From positions 62,001 through 126,000 of the forward strand of contig JRWQ01000009.1 of assembly GCA_000775715.1 (NCBI GenBank): a stretch of 64,000 nt of DNA, read 5' to 3'. The position numbers were made by a program, and so were the translations under genes. Each line of letters opens with the position of its first letter. Position 1 is the first letter of the stretch. The notes beneath the pieces are model-generated. The model saw only the letters and a program-made list of their open reading frames with translations, had not been told where the DNA came from and ran no database searches. This DNA is from Vibrio tubiashii. GTDB taxonomy: Bacteria > Pseudomonadota > Gammaproteobacteria > Enterobacterales > Vibrionaceae. This document shows, in pieces, positions 18,356 to 28,482 of this stretch.

Positions 18356-18737
18356 AATCTACTCTTAAATCGAATCTCGTACTAATGGGATTACTCTAAT
18401 TATCTGCCGCTAACGCGCCATGATCTTTATCATAACGGTGTCCGGTTCCACTTTTCATCTTTAATCTGTAAACTCAGTAAATGACAAAAGATCAAAGCCT
18501 GATCGTCGGCAAAATCCAAAGTGATCAGCGATCTGCCCTAAAAAGAACATTTATATAACCACACACCGAAAGCATAAGTTACATGTGCTGTTTTTGAATT
18601 TTAAACAAGACAAAAAACCAAAAACAAAAATAAACCAAAGATATTTAGCATTTAATAAAAAGATCAGAATCCTTTATGCAGTTTTTACATCGTTGTGTAT
18701 TTCTATTAGTAGCTTAAACTAACTGGCAAAATTATGC
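18356..18737. other. Intergenic region with a GATC cluster
   Basis: These 382 bases lie between yfgJ and the two-component system genes. The only structure I see is four GATC sites at 18490, 18501, 18523 and 18530, with another at 18422; the rest is A/T-rich (an A-rich stretch at about 18600-18640). No gene, terminator or repeat is evident. Confidence 0.5.
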
Positions 18738-19409
18738 TCAGACCACTTTCTTTGGTCGGCGGTATATTCTCGTTGGGCGCCCAACTTTACCATGCTCTAA
18801 AAACGCTTCTAAATCCCCATTATCCACTGCGGTATCTAAATACCGCCTTGCTGTACTCTTACTAATCGCAAAAATATCTGCGATTGCACTCACACTCATT
18901 TCAACATGTGCGTGATTAAACTGACTAATGATTTGCTTGAGAGTATACAGATCCGCACTCTTGGGTTTTAACTTAACCTGCCCTCGCTGGAAAAGATCAT
19001 CAAGCTCATCCTGTAACAATTTTTGTCCGTGATTTAAAGTATGCTGAGTGGTACAGAACTTCTCTAAACTTTGGTTAAGCCTTTGGTAATCGAGAGGTTT
19101 AACCAAATAGTCAAACGCACCAAAGCGCAGCGCTTTTTGCACCGTGTCAACATCACTCGCGGCCGTGACCAATACGCTCTCAGGACGTTGGGCCCACCTT
19201 TGCATGTCGGCGATAAGGTCAATACCTAACCCATCGGGAAGATAGTTATCAACAATCGCAAGATCAAATCGTGTTTTTTCTAGCAACTTACGAGCTTGAG
19301 CCAACGAACCTGCTATTTCAATATGCTGAAATCGGTTATCGCGCCGAATAAACTGCCTGTGTAATGAAGCAATGTCGCTGTCATCTTCAATAATCAGTAC
19401 GTTATACAT
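18738..19409 (-). CDS. Response regulator, CitB/DcuR family
   Basis: This 223-residue cytoplasmic regulator has a receiver domain at 1-120 with acidic residues EDD at 8-10, phospho-acceptor D54 in AIVDNYLPDG, and lysine in YLVKPLD at about 104. The C-terminal part (about 155-215) contains a helix-turn-helix (MSVSAIADIFAISKSTARRYL) typical of the CitB/DcuR/MalR group. It overlaps the end of the upstream sensor-kinase gene by 8 bases, so the two are co-translated. The likely target is the divergent DASS transporter gene, with a di- or tricarboxylate as signal. Confidence 0.88.
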   Translation of the reverse strand: MYNVLIIEDDSDIASLHRQFIRRDNRFQHIEIAGSLAQARKLLEKTRFDLAIVDNYLPDGLGIDLIADMQRWAQRPESVLVTAASDVDTVQKALRFGAFDYLVKPLDYQRLNQSLEKFCTTQHTLNHGQKLLQDELDDLFQRGQVKLKPKSADLYTLKQIISQFNHAHVEMSVSAIADIFAISKSTARRYLDTAVDNGDLEAFLEHGKVGRPTRIYRRPKKVV

Positions 19410-20988
19410 GCTTTACCTCTGGGAAATACACGCTAAATATCGTTTCACTTTCATCACTATCCATTTCCAGATAACCACCAGAGTCTTCAACAATCGATTG
19501 AACTAGGTGCATGCCTATCCCATGTTCATTGCCATCATTTTTAGTCGTGTAACCAAGCCGACAAAGTACTTCTAAGCTGACGTTAACGATAGGACCATTA
19601 TTAGCGACGGACAGTACCCGTTCTCTACCTGCATGGTACATAGCAACTCGAATACATCCTTTATCTACGTTCTTCAGTGCCTCAATACTGTTGTTCACAA
19701 GATTACCAATCAGAGTGGAAAGTGCCTGTTCGCTTAACCTTTCAGGCAACGATACCCACCCTTGCACGTCACTGAGGTCGACCTGAATCCCTTTCTCTGT
19801 CGCTTTACCTATGTTCGATAGCAACAAACCAGAAACGAGCGGCAAAGACTGTAGTTGAGCGACTTTGTCGATATTAGACTGATACTCTTGAGCTTGGGTC
19901 AACAGCAAAGAGAGCGCTTTGTCAGAACGACCTAGCTGTAACAATCCGATAAGAGTGGAAAGCTTGTTTTGATACTCATGACGAGTAACACGGATTGAGT
20001 CGAGATAACTACTGACTTGGCTTATCTTATTTGACAGCAACTGAAGCTCTTTTTGCGCTCGAATACTAAACACAGCGCCTTGAGTTTTATCGTCTTTACA
20101 CAAAGTGACACGCGTTAGAACTAAATTAGTGCCATTCACTCGAACCAATCGATCAATAAAGTCATCACCATGCAGTGCGAAGCTACTCGACTCTGATATA
20201 TAAGAAGATAGCAAGCAAGGAAGCTCTACCTCCACATCAATACTCAGCAGCTTTTTTGCCGAATCATTAATGAGATATATCTGCCCTTTAGTGTTGATGG
20301 CCACCACACCTTCGTGCGTTGCTTGCAGGACACCTTGGCTTGTTTGCAACGCTTGGTTGAGTTGCCATGGTTCCAAATGCTGCATTTTATCGCGGACATA
20401 ACGTGAAAAACGCCACGCTGCCAACCAAGATAGCAACAAACTTCCACAAACGACGAAGATTAAAGGCGACAGAGTCTGTTGGTTGAGCATTGCAATGGAG
20501 CGTTTCAAATAGCCCACTTTTATCATTCCAATGATAGCTCCGTCGTCACCAAATATCGGAGTGACGTACCTAACCGATGGCCCCAGTGAACCTATGCTAT
20601 GAGACAGGTAAGACTCTCCTGTCGTTAAGGCCCTGTGGATATCACCCCCAACAACAGGCAACCCTACCCGACTTTGAACTGGGTGCGCTAATCGAATCCC
20701 ATCAACATCACTCACTGTAATGAAGTCAGCATCTGTCTTTCGTTGTAAATGTTGAATGATCTTAGTTGCCGCCGCGGCGTCTTGACTCGCGACAGCCTTA
20801 CGCAAAGAGGGTAATTGGGCCAACTGTTGAGACTGCACCTGCGCTCTTAACGCCACCTGTTCAGCTAAAACTTGGTTCAATCGCTCTGTGCTAATCAACC
20901 ACCACCCGAGCGACCCTAACGATAAAACAGCACAAAGAAGCAAGGTTAACTGCATGGTAAAAGATTGTGGAAAGATTCGAGTAGCCAT
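19402..20988 (-). CDS. Sensor histidine kinase, CitA/DcuS family
   Basis: This 528-residue inner-membrane kinase has membrane helices at about 12-33 and 173-194 flanking a periplasmic sCache/PAS sensor (TVSDVDGIRLAHP, GPSVRYVTPIF) like those that bind citrate, malate or fumarate. A cytoplasmic PAS follows at about 213-310. The phospho-accepting H337 lies in the SPOB-type box RHEYQNKLSTLIGLLQLG. The HATPase domain at the C-terminus has NNSIEA, VANNGP and GIGMHLVQSIV. It is paired with the CitB-like regulator and divergent from the anion transporter gene across 270 bases. Confidence 0.88.
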   Translation of the reverse strand: MATRIFPQSFTMQLTLLLCAVLSLGSLGWWLISTERLNQVLAEQVALRAQVQSQQLAQLPSLRKAVASQDAAAATKIIQHLQRKTDADFITVSDVDGIRLAHPVQSRVGLPVVGGDIHRALTTGESYLSHSIGSLGPSVRYVTPIFGDDGAIIGMIKVGYLKRSIAMLNQQTLSPLIFVVCGSLLLSWLAAWRFSRYVRDKMQHLEPWQLNQALQTSQGVLQATHEGVVAINTKGQIYLINDSAKKLLSIDVEVELPCLLSSYISESSSFALHGDDFIDRLVRVNGTNLVLTRVTLCKDDKTQGAVFSIRAQKELQLLSNKISQVSSYLDSIRVTRHEYQNKLSTLIGLLQLGRSDKALSLLLTQAQEYQSNIDKVAQLQSLPLVSGLLLSNIGKATEKGIQVDLSDVQGWVSLPERLSEQALSTLIGNLVNNSIEALKNVDKGCIRVAMYHAGRERVLSVANNGPIVNVSLEVLCRLGYTTKNDGNEHGIGMHLVQSIVEDSGGYLEMDSDESETIFSVYFPEVKHV

Positions 20989-21258
20989 GGCGCAATCATC
21001 ACTAGTGAAATGGTCTAAGAATACGTGGTTGTTTCAGCAACTTCAGCGTTAATCATCCCTTAATTGAAACAGATCGCACCAATGGAATTTATTGCTTTAA
21101 TTAATTTAATTGCACTTATCTCAATCAATTTTCATCGGTATTTTGCGCTGGATTGAAGAGTGGCATTTCAATGCAATTCACACCTAAAGGTTTTGATTTA
21201 GAACAGCTTTTCACTTCCTCTCACTCGCTATGTTAACCAAAAATCAAAGGAGGAAGGT

Positions 21259-22665
21259 ATGCTAACTTCAAGCAACATTCGGCTGTTATTACTCGCAGTC
21301 ATAGGGACACTCATCTGGTTCAGCCCATCACCAGAAGGACTCAGTGAACAAGCATGGCAAATGATGACTATTTTTGTCGTAACTGTTCTCAGCTTGATCA
21401 TCGCCCCGCTTCCTCTTGGGGCAATGGCTTTAATGGGGCTGACGGCAGCAACCTTACTCGATGTACTTCCAATTCGAACGGCACTGACAGGGTTCGCCCA
21501 TCCAACAATTTGGATGATAGCGGCAGCGTTTTTTATCTCACGCGGCTTTATTAGTACAGGATTCGGACGCCGAGTCGGTTATTGGTTTATAACCAAGCTC
21601 GGACACAACTCTTTGGGTCTCGCTTACGGATTAGTGTTAACCGATTTATTGTTTGCTCCAGCAACACCCAGTACAACAGCTCGTTGTGGAGGTATTATCT
21701 CCCCACTATTTAGATCCGTAGCGAATGCCTATGATTCAGATCCAGAAAAAGGAACTGAAAATAAGATCGGTGCTTTTCTCGTTCAATGTATCTTCCAATG
21801 TAACGCTATCACTTGTGCAATGTTCTTAACCTCAATGGCAGGTAACCCACTCGCGGCAAACTTTGCAAAAGAACAAGGCGTTGAAATCACTTGGGCAGGA
21901 TGGGCGGCGGCAGCCATCGTTCCTGGCATCATCTGCCTGTTTCTCATTCCGTTGGTGATGTATTACGTCTTTCCTCCCGAGTTAAAGAAAACACCAGAAA
22001 TGCGCTTGATCGCTCGTGAGAAATTAAAAGAGATGGGCACGATGACACGCGATGAGTGGATGGTGTGCATTACCTTCATTGGCATGGTTAGCCTCTGGGT
22101 TCTTGGCCCAACCTTGGGCATTCACTCTACGGTGACAGCGTTACTAGGTTTAGTGTTCTTATTAATTACCCGCACTATTAGCTGGGACGCAGTGTTACAA
22201 GAAAAAGAAGCTTGGCATACCATTACTTGGTTTGCTGTTCTGGTGATGATGGCAGCTCAATTAAACAAACTTGGGTTTATTGCTTGGTTTGGTGAAGTTA
22301 TTGGCTCTTCTCTATCAGGCTATGAGTGGGGCGCAACGCTAGTGATCTTGCTTCTCGTTTACTACTACAGTCACTACTTAATGGCCAGTGCTATGGCACA
22401 TATCAGTGCGATGTACTCGGCTTTCCTCGCGATTGCCATTGCCGCAGGTGCGCCACCAATGCTAGCAGCGATCGTTTTGGGTATTTTTAGCAACCTGTAC
22501 ATGTCAACGACACACTACTCTTCGGGGCCAGCGCCTATACTATTTGGTGCTGGATTCTTAAGCCTGAAAAACTGGTGGAAAATTGGCTTTGTATTCTCAC
22601 TGATTGTAATACCTGTTTTCGTGATTATCGGCGGTGCATGGTGGAAACTACTCGGATTGTGGTAA
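21259..22665 (+). CDS. DASS (SLC13) anion:Na+ symporter or antiporter
   Basis: This 468-residue transporter has about eleven to twelve hydrophobic helices. It shows two repeats with the SNT-like motifs of the divalent anion:sodium family: TDLLFAPATPSTTARCGG at about 128-145 and IFSNLYMSTTHYSSGPAPI at about 413-431. The pattern resembles the plant-plastid/CitT/TtdT branch, which exchanges or imports dicarboxylates, citrate or tartrate. A very strong AAAGGAGGAAGGT ribosome-binding site precedes the ATG, so high expression on induction is likely. The divergent CitA/CitB-type system is the probable controller. The substrate cannot be fixed from sequence. Confidence 0.85.
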   Translation: MLTSSNIRLLLLAVIGTLIWFSPSPEGLSEQAWQMMTIFVVTVLSLIIAPLPLGAMALMGLTAATLLDVLPIRTALTGFAHPTIWMIAAAFFISRGFISTGFGRRVGYWFITKLGHNSLGLAYGLVLTDLLFAPATPSTTARCGGIISPLFRSVANAYDSDPEKGTENKIGAFLVQCIFQCNAITCAMFLTSMAGNPLAANFAKEQGVEITWAGWAAAAIVPGIICLFLIPLVMYYVFPPELKKTPEMRLIAREKLKEMGTMTRDEWMVCITFIGMVSLWVLGPTLGIHSTVTALLGLVFLLITRTISWDAVLQEKEAWHTITWFAVLVMMAAQLNKLGFIAWFGEVIGSSLSGYEWGATLVILLLVYYYSHYLMASAMAHISAMYSAFLAIAIAAGAPPMLAAIVLGIFSNLYMSTTHYSSGPAPILFGAGFLSLKNWWKIGFVFSLIVIPVFVIIGGAWWKLLGLW

Positions 22666-22693
22666 CCACAAAGCAACAAAAATAGCCGACAAT

Positions 22694-22720
22694 AGCCCGT
22701 AGCAAATTGCTACGGGCTTT
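22694..22720 (+). terminator. Rho-independent terminator after the DASS transporter gene
   Basis: A 10-bp stem AGCCCGTAGC / GCTACGGGCT with a 5-base loop is followed by a short T stretch, 29 bases after the stop. Confidence 0.75.
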
Positions 22721-22732
22721 CTACATCCTTAG

Positions 22733-23599
22733 CTAAATCCCGATGGCTATGGTATCCATTTCAATATTCTGCTCATCGATTTGGCTTAAAGTGACCTCAA
22801 TAGCTCGATAGGCGCCTAATGAACTTATGTGCGTCCCACCACATGGAATCACCGCAATTTCGCCCTCTTGCAAATCACACTGCCAGTAACGCGAATCGGT
22901 TAACGCTTGCCCTTTACACTCAACAATAACCTCTGATTTAAGCATCAGCCATTGGATCAACTGTTGGTTTACCTCGGATTCGATTTGCGCCAGATTCGCT
23001 AGCATGTCTGCACTATTTAAGCCGCGTTTACGCAGCGTTTTGCCTAAACGATAGGTATCGAGGCACTTGTCGGGAGTAACAAAGCTCGTCACTTGAGCAT
23101 AGCTATTAAAGTCATAGTTGCCGTGAGGATCTTTACGATCGGCATCTTTACGCCAGTAGCCCTTCTCTGTCAGTACCTTATTTAACGCGAGGAAAGCGAG
23201 ATGGCCTGCACTATGACCACGGCTTAATGCTTGCTGATGTGCTTTATCGACACTTACACTCACCTGCTGACCAAGATCCAAGCCTGAACAATCTACTGCC
23301 ATGAAGTGAACAACTACAAACGCCCAGCCCGGCTCATCACGTTTTACAGGAATGTCACTACCGACATAGAGCTCCCCACTCGCCAGCTCTATCGCCCCGA
23401 CTTGGCAGTCCAATACATCTTGTCCATTAATAGTGCCTTTATCTGCCGGGTGATCTGGCCAAATATGGCTAACAGGGTGAAATGGTGTCACATCTGTAAC
23501 AAGATACAAGTAGTCGCTAGCGACCTTTGTGTATTGAACGGTCGCATCAAGCTGCCAAGTTTGGTGGCAAAACTGCGTAATTGTTGGGGTGATCTTCAC
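22733..23599 (-). CDS. AlaX-like trans-editing protein (alanyl-tRNA editing family)
   Basis: This 288-residue protein has the zinc-binding signature of the AlaRS/ThrRS editing domain, HSAGH at 129-133 and CGGTH at 253-257. Such free-standing AlaX proteins hydrolyse mischarged Ser- or Gly-tRNA-Ala. The N-terminal 80 residues (FHPVSHIWPDHPADKGTI) resemble the beta-barrel half of AlaX. The usual HPxxGGQ segment is altered to HPVSHIWPDHPADKG, so this is an outlying subfamily that may have another substrate. It starts at GTG; the ATG eight bases upstream is out of frame. Convergent with the DASS transporter gene. Confidence 0.75.
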   Translation of the reverse strand: MKITPTITQFCHQTWQLDATVQYTKVASDYLYLVTDVTPFHPVSHIWPDHPADKGTINGQDVLDCQVGAIELASGELYVGSDIPVKRDEPGWAFVVVHFMAVDCSGLDLGQQVSVSVDKAHQQALSRGHSAGHLAFLALNKVLTEKGYWRKDADRKDPHGNYDFNSYAQVTSFVTPDKCLDTYRLGKTLRKRGLNSADMLANLAQIESEVNQQLIQWLMLKSEVIVECKGQALTDSRYWQCDLQEGEIAVIPCGGTHISSLGAYRAIEVTLSQIDEQNIEMDTIAIGI

Positions 23600-23617
23600 T
23601 TGCTCATTCTTCCAGTA

Positions 23618-23649
23618 TAAAAAAAGCGCCGCGGTAACTGGGCGCTTTT
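23618..23649 (-). terminator. Rho-independent terminator of der
   Basis: A 9-bp stem AAAAGCGCC / GGCGCTTTT with a 10-base loop lies about 35 bases beyond the der stop, followed by a T run on the minus strand. Confidence 0.8.
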
Positions 23650-23684
23650 ATCTCAATCGATGTTTCTTAGTTGGCTAAGAAATG

Positions 23685-25172
23685 CTACTTCTTACGATTT
23701 TTCATCATGCTCATCAAGCGTTTACGTTTACGCTCTTGAGACATGGTCATTTTATTTGATTTACCCTCAAATGGGTTATCGCTGCTTTGGAACTGAATAC
23801 GAATTGGTGTACCCATGATTTCCAACGACTTACGGTAGTAGTTCATCAGATAGCGTTTGTACGAATCTGGTAGTTCATTGACCTGGTTACCGTGAATCAC
23901 AACGATTGGTGGGTTATAACCACCTGCGTGCGCGTACTTGAGTTTAACACGACGACCGCGAACAAGTGGTGGCTGGTGATCATCGGTTGCCATTTTCATG
24001 ATACGGGTCAGAACTGACGTACCGACACGTGTCGTTGCCGACTTGTAAGCCTCTTGAACCGATTCAAATAAGTGACCAACACCGGTGCCGTGTAATGCTG
24101 AAATAAAGTGAATACGGGCAAAGTCAACGAAACCTAGACGACGATCAAGCTCTTTCTTAACGTGCTCTTTCACGTCCATATCTAGACCATCCCACTTGTT
24201 CACTGCAATAACAATTGAGCGACCCGCGTTAAGAGCAAAACCAAGTAAGCTTAGGTCTTGGTCTGAGATGTTTTCACGCGCATCAATAACCAATAGAACA
24301 ACGTTGGCGTCTTCTACCGCTTTAAGCGTTTTAACAACCGAGAACTTCTCAACGGTTTCGTTAATACGTTTACGACGACGCACACCTGCTGTATCAATCA
24401 GAACGTACTCACGGCCATCACGCTCCATTGGGATGTAGATGGAGTCACGAGTCGTGCCTGGCATATCATAAACAACCACACGCTCTTCACCTAAAATACG
24501 GTTAGTTAACGTTGATTTGCCGACATTCGGACGACCGATAATTGCCAGCTTGATCGGTTGATCTTGTAGGCGCTTAAACTCTTCTTCAGCTTCTTCTTCA
24601 GTGTAATCGAGTTTCTCTTCTTCTTCGTCGACCAAATCGGTCAAATCTTCGATCTCGCCACGCGCTTCTTGTTCCATTTTTTCAGCAAACGGGTTCAGTG
24701 CGCGATCGATCAATGCACCAACACCACGACCGTGAGCCGCTGCGATTTGGTACATGTTTTCAACACCAAGCTGCCAGAAATCTGCAGATGCTGCGTCAGC
24801 ATCAATACCATCGACCTTGTTCACAACAAGCATTGAAGGCTTTTCAATTTTACGTAGGTGATTCGAGATAGCGATATCTGAAGGCGTCAGTCCAGCACGA
24901 CCATCCACCATAAATAACACAACGTCAGCTTCGTCAATCGCTGCTAGCGACTGCTCAGCCATTTTGGTCTCAACACCTTCTTCTGTGCCATCGATACCAC
25001 CAGTATCAATCACGATAAATTCATGATCACCAAGCTTGGCTTGGCCATATTTACGGTCACGAGTTAAGCCAGGAAAATCCGCAACCAATGCGTCACGAGT
25101 GCGAGTCAATCGGTTAAACAACGTTGATTTACCAACGTTCGGACGCCCTACTAGAGCAACAACAGGTACCAT
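23685..25172 (-). CDS. der: Ribosome biogenesis GTPase Der (EngA)
   Basis: This 495-residue GTPase acts in 50S ribosomal subunit assembly. It has two tandem G domains, each with a P-loop GRPNVGKST (residues 8-16 and about 216-224), DTGG/DTAG switch motifs and NKVD/NKWD specificity motifs. An acidic linker rich in Glu (about 180-205) joins them. The C-terminal KH-like domain and the basic tail ([18 protein letters not shown]) bind rRNA. An AGAGG site precedes the ATG. A putative terminator separates it from bamB, so der may have its own promoter. Confidence 0.97.
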   Translation of the reverse strand: MVPVVALVGRPNVGKSTLFNRLTRTRDALVADFPGLTRDRKYGQAKLGDHEFIVIDTGGIDGTEEGVETKMAEQSLAAIDEADVVLFMVDGRAGLTPSDIAISNHLRKIEKPSMLVVNKVDGIDADAASADFWQLGVENMYQIAAAHGRGVGALIDRALNPFAEKMEQEARGEIEDLTDLVDEEEEKLDYTEEEAEEEFKRLQDQPIKLAIIGRPNVGKSTLTNRILGEERVVVYDMPGTTRDSIYIPMERDGREYVLIDTAGVRRRKRINETVEKFSVVKTLKAVEDANVVLLVIDARENISDQDLSLLGFALNAGRSIVIAVNKWDGLDMDVKEHVKKELDRRLGFVDFARIHFISALHGTGVGHLFESVQEAYKSATTRVGTSVLTRIMKMATDDHQPPLVRGRRVKLKYAHAGGYNPPIVVIHGNQVNELPDSYKRYLMNYYRKSLEIMGTPIRIQFQSSDNPFEGKSNKMTMSQERKRKRLMSMMKNRKK

Positions 25173-25261
25173 AACAACCTCTACGATATTCTTTTCTATA
25201 TGTAGTTATAGGTAACAACTCGGTAGAGTTCACGCCATTACCTATAACCACACTCGGTTCC

Positions 25262-25303
25262 AAAACAAACAAACGGCTCCCAACTGTTACCAGCTAGGAG
25301 CCG
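25262..25303 (-). terminator. Terminator between bamB and der
   Basis: CGGCTCC (25274-25280) pairs with GGAGCCG (25297-25303), a 7-bp stem with a 16-base loop. On the minus strand it is followed by a T-rich stretch (TTTGTTTGTTTTGG). It would end the rodZ-bamB transcript 22 bases past the bamB stop. Confidence 0.6.
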
Positions 25304-25324
25304 AATGTGAATCATATCACACAA

Positions 25325-26485
25325 TTATTTGTTGATCGTCTGTTTCTTTACATCGCCATTGCGAGTCACTTGAACATAGCCACCCGGTACTGCAATCGGA
25401 CCAACAGCAAACCCACTACTGTTCACTTGCTGCATAGAGACAATCTCGCCACCAATGCGATCAATCCAGTACAGGTAGCCTTCGCTATCGCCTACAACAA
25501 GATAATCATCAAGGACTACAGGTGCCGTCAGCAGGCGATACTCTAGTTGGTCATTGCTCCACAGCTCTGTGCCGCTACGTGCATCGACCGCAACTAGGTG
25601 ATCCTGTTCAGTCACAACAAACAAGCGACGACCGTCACTGGCTAAGTCTGTCGCAGAAGAGTAGTTACGCTTCCACGCAGCATTGCCGGAACGAAGGTCA
25701 ATCGAGGTAAGTTGGCCATTGTAACCAACAACATAAAGTGAGCTTCCTAGGATAAGCGGCGCGGCATCGACATCAACAAGGCGATCAATCTCAGTGGCTC
25801 CTTGCGGCATGCCAATCGCTTGCTGCCAAATCAACTGCCCACGTTGAACAATAGCGGCAGCCAAACGACCGTTCGCGGTCCCCCAGAAGACGCCACCCGA
25901 AGACGTGACAGGAGTACTATTACCACGCAGAGTCAGGTTTGGAACTTCAGTGCTGATGCTCCATTTGGTTTCACCTGTCTCTTGGTCAAGTGCGACTAAG
26001 ATACCCCTGTTGGTGTGAACGATAACATAGTTGTTGTCAGTCGCTGGCGCAGTTAACACTTCACCACCAACATCGACTTGCCAGTTAATCTTGCCAGTCT
26101 CTTCATCAATGGCCAATACACGGCCGTTTTCACTGCCAATAAAGAGTTGGCTATAACCTGGCGTAATGCCGCCTGCCAGACGAGCAGAAACATCAGAAGG
26201 CACTTCAGTTTGCCAAAGCTGTTTGCCATTTTCTGGATCAAGCGCTTTGACTAGACCATCGCGGCTCGCAACAAAGACTTTACCGTAAGCATATGCAGGC
26301 GTTAGCTTCGAATAATATTGGTCGACACCTTTACCAATCGACGCTGTCCATTGAGTAGTAGGCGTAAACTCACTATCTACCTGAGGGACAGGCGCCATAA
26401 TGATCGTATCTTCCTCGCTAGCACAACCAGCAAGTACACCAACGAACATCGCGGTAGTGAGTGCTTTTTTAAGCATATTCTTCAT
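25325..26485 (-). CDS. bamB: Outer membrane assembly lipoprotein BamB
   Basis: This 386-residue lipoprotein of the BAM complex helps insert beta-barrel proteins into the outer membrane. The signal peptide has the lipobox VLAGC with the lipidated C21. The rest is an eight-bladed beta-propeller of PQQ-like repeats with recurrent A-x-D-x-x-T/S-G-x-x-x-W motifs (ALDQETGETKW, AVDARSGTELW). It begins 9 bases after the yfgM stop. A second ATG three codons in (MLKK) is equally possible. Confidence 0.95.
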   Translation of the reverse strand: MKNMLKKALTTAMFVGVLAGCASEEDTIIMAPVPQVDSEFTPTTQWTASIGKGVDQYYSKLTPAYAYGKVFVASRDGLVKALDPENGKQLWQTEVPSDVSARLAGGITPGYSQLFIGSENGRVLAIDEETGKINWQVDVGGEVLTAPATDNNYVIVHTNRGILVALDQETGETKWSISTEVPNLTLRGNSTPVTSSGGVFWGTANGRLAAAIVQRGQLIWQQAIGMPQGATEIDRLVDVDAAPLILGSSLYVVGYNGQLTSIDLRSGNAAWKRNYSSATDLASDGRRLFVVTEQDHLVAVDARSGTELWSNDQLEYRLLTAPVVLDDYLVVGDSEGYLYWIDRIGGEIVSMQQVNSSGFAVGPIAVPGGYVQVTRNGDVKKQTINK

Positions 26486-26494
26486 GCGACGCCC

Positions 26495-27109
26495 TTACTT
26501 GGCTAGATCATCCAGTTTCATTTGTAGCGTCTGGCTTGCATCACCTGACTGCTGCGCTTCAGTATAAGCTGTGTAAGCTGCCGCTGAATCGCCTTTACGT
26601 AGAAGGATGTCACCTTTTAATTCAGCAACGCGCCCCGCCCAGCTTTCATCAGCAATGTTTGCTAGCTGCGCTACTGCGGCGTCAAACTCTCCTTGCTGAG
26701 CTTTTAGACGAGCTAAACGATAATCAAGTACCGCTGACACTGCAGCATCTTTAGTCGCTGATTTCGCCCACTCTAACTGAGCAAGCGCTTCGTCTAGGTT
26801 GCCTGCTTCAACTTGTACTTTCGCGAGTTGTAACGCAGCAAGAACCGAGTATTCTGTCTCTTTGTTTGCATCAATAAAGGCTTGGATGTCACCTTCAGCA
26901 GAAGCACCTTTTTCAGCAAGCGCTTGTACCGCTTTAGTGTAGCTTTCTGAAGCGGCTTCTTGAGCTGCTGTTACAGAATCTTGGTAGTAGCGCCAACCGA
27001 ATAGACCACCTAAACCAACGACAGCGCCTAGAATCACTGCTTTGCCGTTCTCTTTCCACCAATCTTTGATGGCTTCTACTTGTTGTTCTTCAGTATCGTA
27101 GAGTTCCAC
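26495..27109 (-). CDS. yfgM: SecYEG translocon accessory protein YfgM
   Basis: This 204-residue inner-membrane protein has one helix at about 24-43 (AVILGAVVGLGGLFGWRYY) and a periplasmic TPR-like domain with Ala-rich helices. In E. coli it works with PpiD at the Sec translocon. The start is the GTG at 27109 (ELYDTEEQQVEAIKDWW), preceded by AGGACAGGAA; E. coli YfgM has 206 residues. The longer frame upstream lacks support. It lies between hisS and bamB as in other gammaproteobacteria. Confidence 0.92.
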   Translation of the reverse strand: MELYDTEEQQVEAIKDWWKENGKAVILGAVVGLGGLFGWRYYQDSVTAAQEAASESYTKAVQALAEKGASAEGDIQAFIDANKETEYSVLAALQLAKVQVEAGNLDEALAQLEWAKSATKDAAVSAVLDYRLARLKAQQGEFDAAVAQLANIADESWAGRVAELKGDILLRKGDSAAAYTAYTEAQQSGDASQTLQMKLDDLAK

Positions 27110-27168
27110 TTCCTGTCCTCTTACATCAAAAGCGGCAGCCGAAACTGCCACTCAAAAAATCATTAATA

Positions 27169-28437
27169 TTATACGAGCTCTGCTAGCTTAGTGATGACAT
27201 CTGCTTGGCTCATCGTCTCTTGAGTTCCGCCAATCAAATCTTTTACGACCACGGTGTTGTCAGCAACTTCGTTTTCACCAAGAACCAATGCCACAGCAGC
27301 GCCTACTTTATCTGCGCGCTTAAACTGCTTCTTGAAGTTACCACCACCAAAGTGACTCATAACACGCAAACCAGCTACCTGTTCACGTAGTGATTCAGCA
27401 AGTTTCATACCTGCTAGCATTGTACCTTCACCGGCCGTCACCATGTATACATCAACGCTGCGACGAACTTCAGTTAGCTCTAGAGTTTCTAGCATTAGAA
27501 CCAAGCGCTCAAGCCCCATAGCAAAGCCCACTGCAGGTGTTGCTTTACCGCCTAGCTGTTCCACCAGACCGTCGTAGCGACCACCACCACACACAGTACC
27601 TTGTGCACCAAGACTCTCGGTAATCCACTCAAATACCGTGCGGTTGTAGTAGTCCAAACCGCGAACTAAACGCTCGTTAACTGTGTATTCGATACCTGCC
27701 GCGTCAAGAAGTTCACACAATCCAGCAAAATGTTGCTTGGATTCTTCACCTAAATAGTCAGATAGGCGAGGTGCATCACCTAGGATTGCCTGTACGTCTG
27801 GATTTTTCGTGTCCAGTACGCGCAGTGGGTTAGTGTGCATACGACGTTTACAGTCATCGTCAAGAACATCAATATGCTGCTCTAGGAAAGCGATCAGTGC
27901 TGTACGGTAGTTAGCACGATCTTCCAATGAACCGATTGAGTTCAGCTCAAGACGTACATGCTTGTCGATGCCTAGCTCACGCCAAAGACGTGCAGTCATC
28001 ATGATAAGTTCTGCGTCAACATCTGGACCGTCTAGACCAAACACCTCAACACCACACTGATGGAATTGACGGTAACGACCTTTTTGTGGACGCTCGTGAC
28101 GGAACATCGGACCCATGTACCACAGGCGCTGTTCATCACGATTGATAAGGCTGTTCTCTATACAAGAACGAACGCAGCCCGCTGTACCTTCTGGACGCAA
28201 AGTTAGGCTATCGCCATTGCGATCTTCAAAGGTGTACATCTCTTTTTCAACAACGTCAGTCACTTCACCGATAGCACGGCTGAATAGATGAGTCATCTCA
28301 ACGATTGGCATGCGCACTTCGTTATAACCGTATGCGCTGATTACGTTCTTCACTGTGTTCTCTAGCTTTTGCCACAGTGGTGATTGAGTCGGAAGGCAGT
28401 CGTTCATGCCTCGAATTGCTTGGATTTTCTTTGCCAC
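27169..28437 (-). CDS. hisS: Histidyl-tRNA synthetase
   Basis: This 422-residue class II aminoacyl-tRNA synthetase has motif 2 ([17 protein letters not shown]) and the histidine-specific signatures [15 protein letters not shown] and the C-terminal GGGRYDGL with motif 3 (GFAMGLERL). The last about 90 residues are the anticodon-binding domain. Start codon is GTG ([16 protein letters not shown]). It is part of the rodZ-ispG-hisS-yfgM-bamB series. Confidence 0.97.
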   Translation of the reverse strand: MAKKIQAIRGMNDCLPTQSPLWQKLENTVKNVISAYGYNEVRMPIVEMTHLFSRAIGEVTDVVEKEMYTFEDRNGDSLTLRPEGTAGCVRSCIENSLINRDEQRLWYMGPMFRHERPQKGRYRQFHQCGVEVFGLDGPDVDAELIMMTARLWRELGIDKHVRLELNSIGSLEDRANYRTALIAFLEQHIDVLDDDCKRRMHTNPLRVLDTKNPDVQAILGDAPRLSDYLGEESKQHFAGLCELLDAAGIEYTVNERLVRGLDYYNRTVFEWITESLGAQGTVCGGGRYDGLVEQLGGKATPAVGFAMGLERLVLMLETLELTEVRRSVDVYMVTAGEGTMLAGMKLAESLREQVAGLRVMSHFGGGNFKKQFKRADKVGAAVALVLGENEVADNTVVVKDLIGGTQETMSQADVITKLAELV

Positions 28438-28482
28438 AGTTCTTTACCGTAAATGGTTACCGTAATTTAGGTTACGTTGAGA

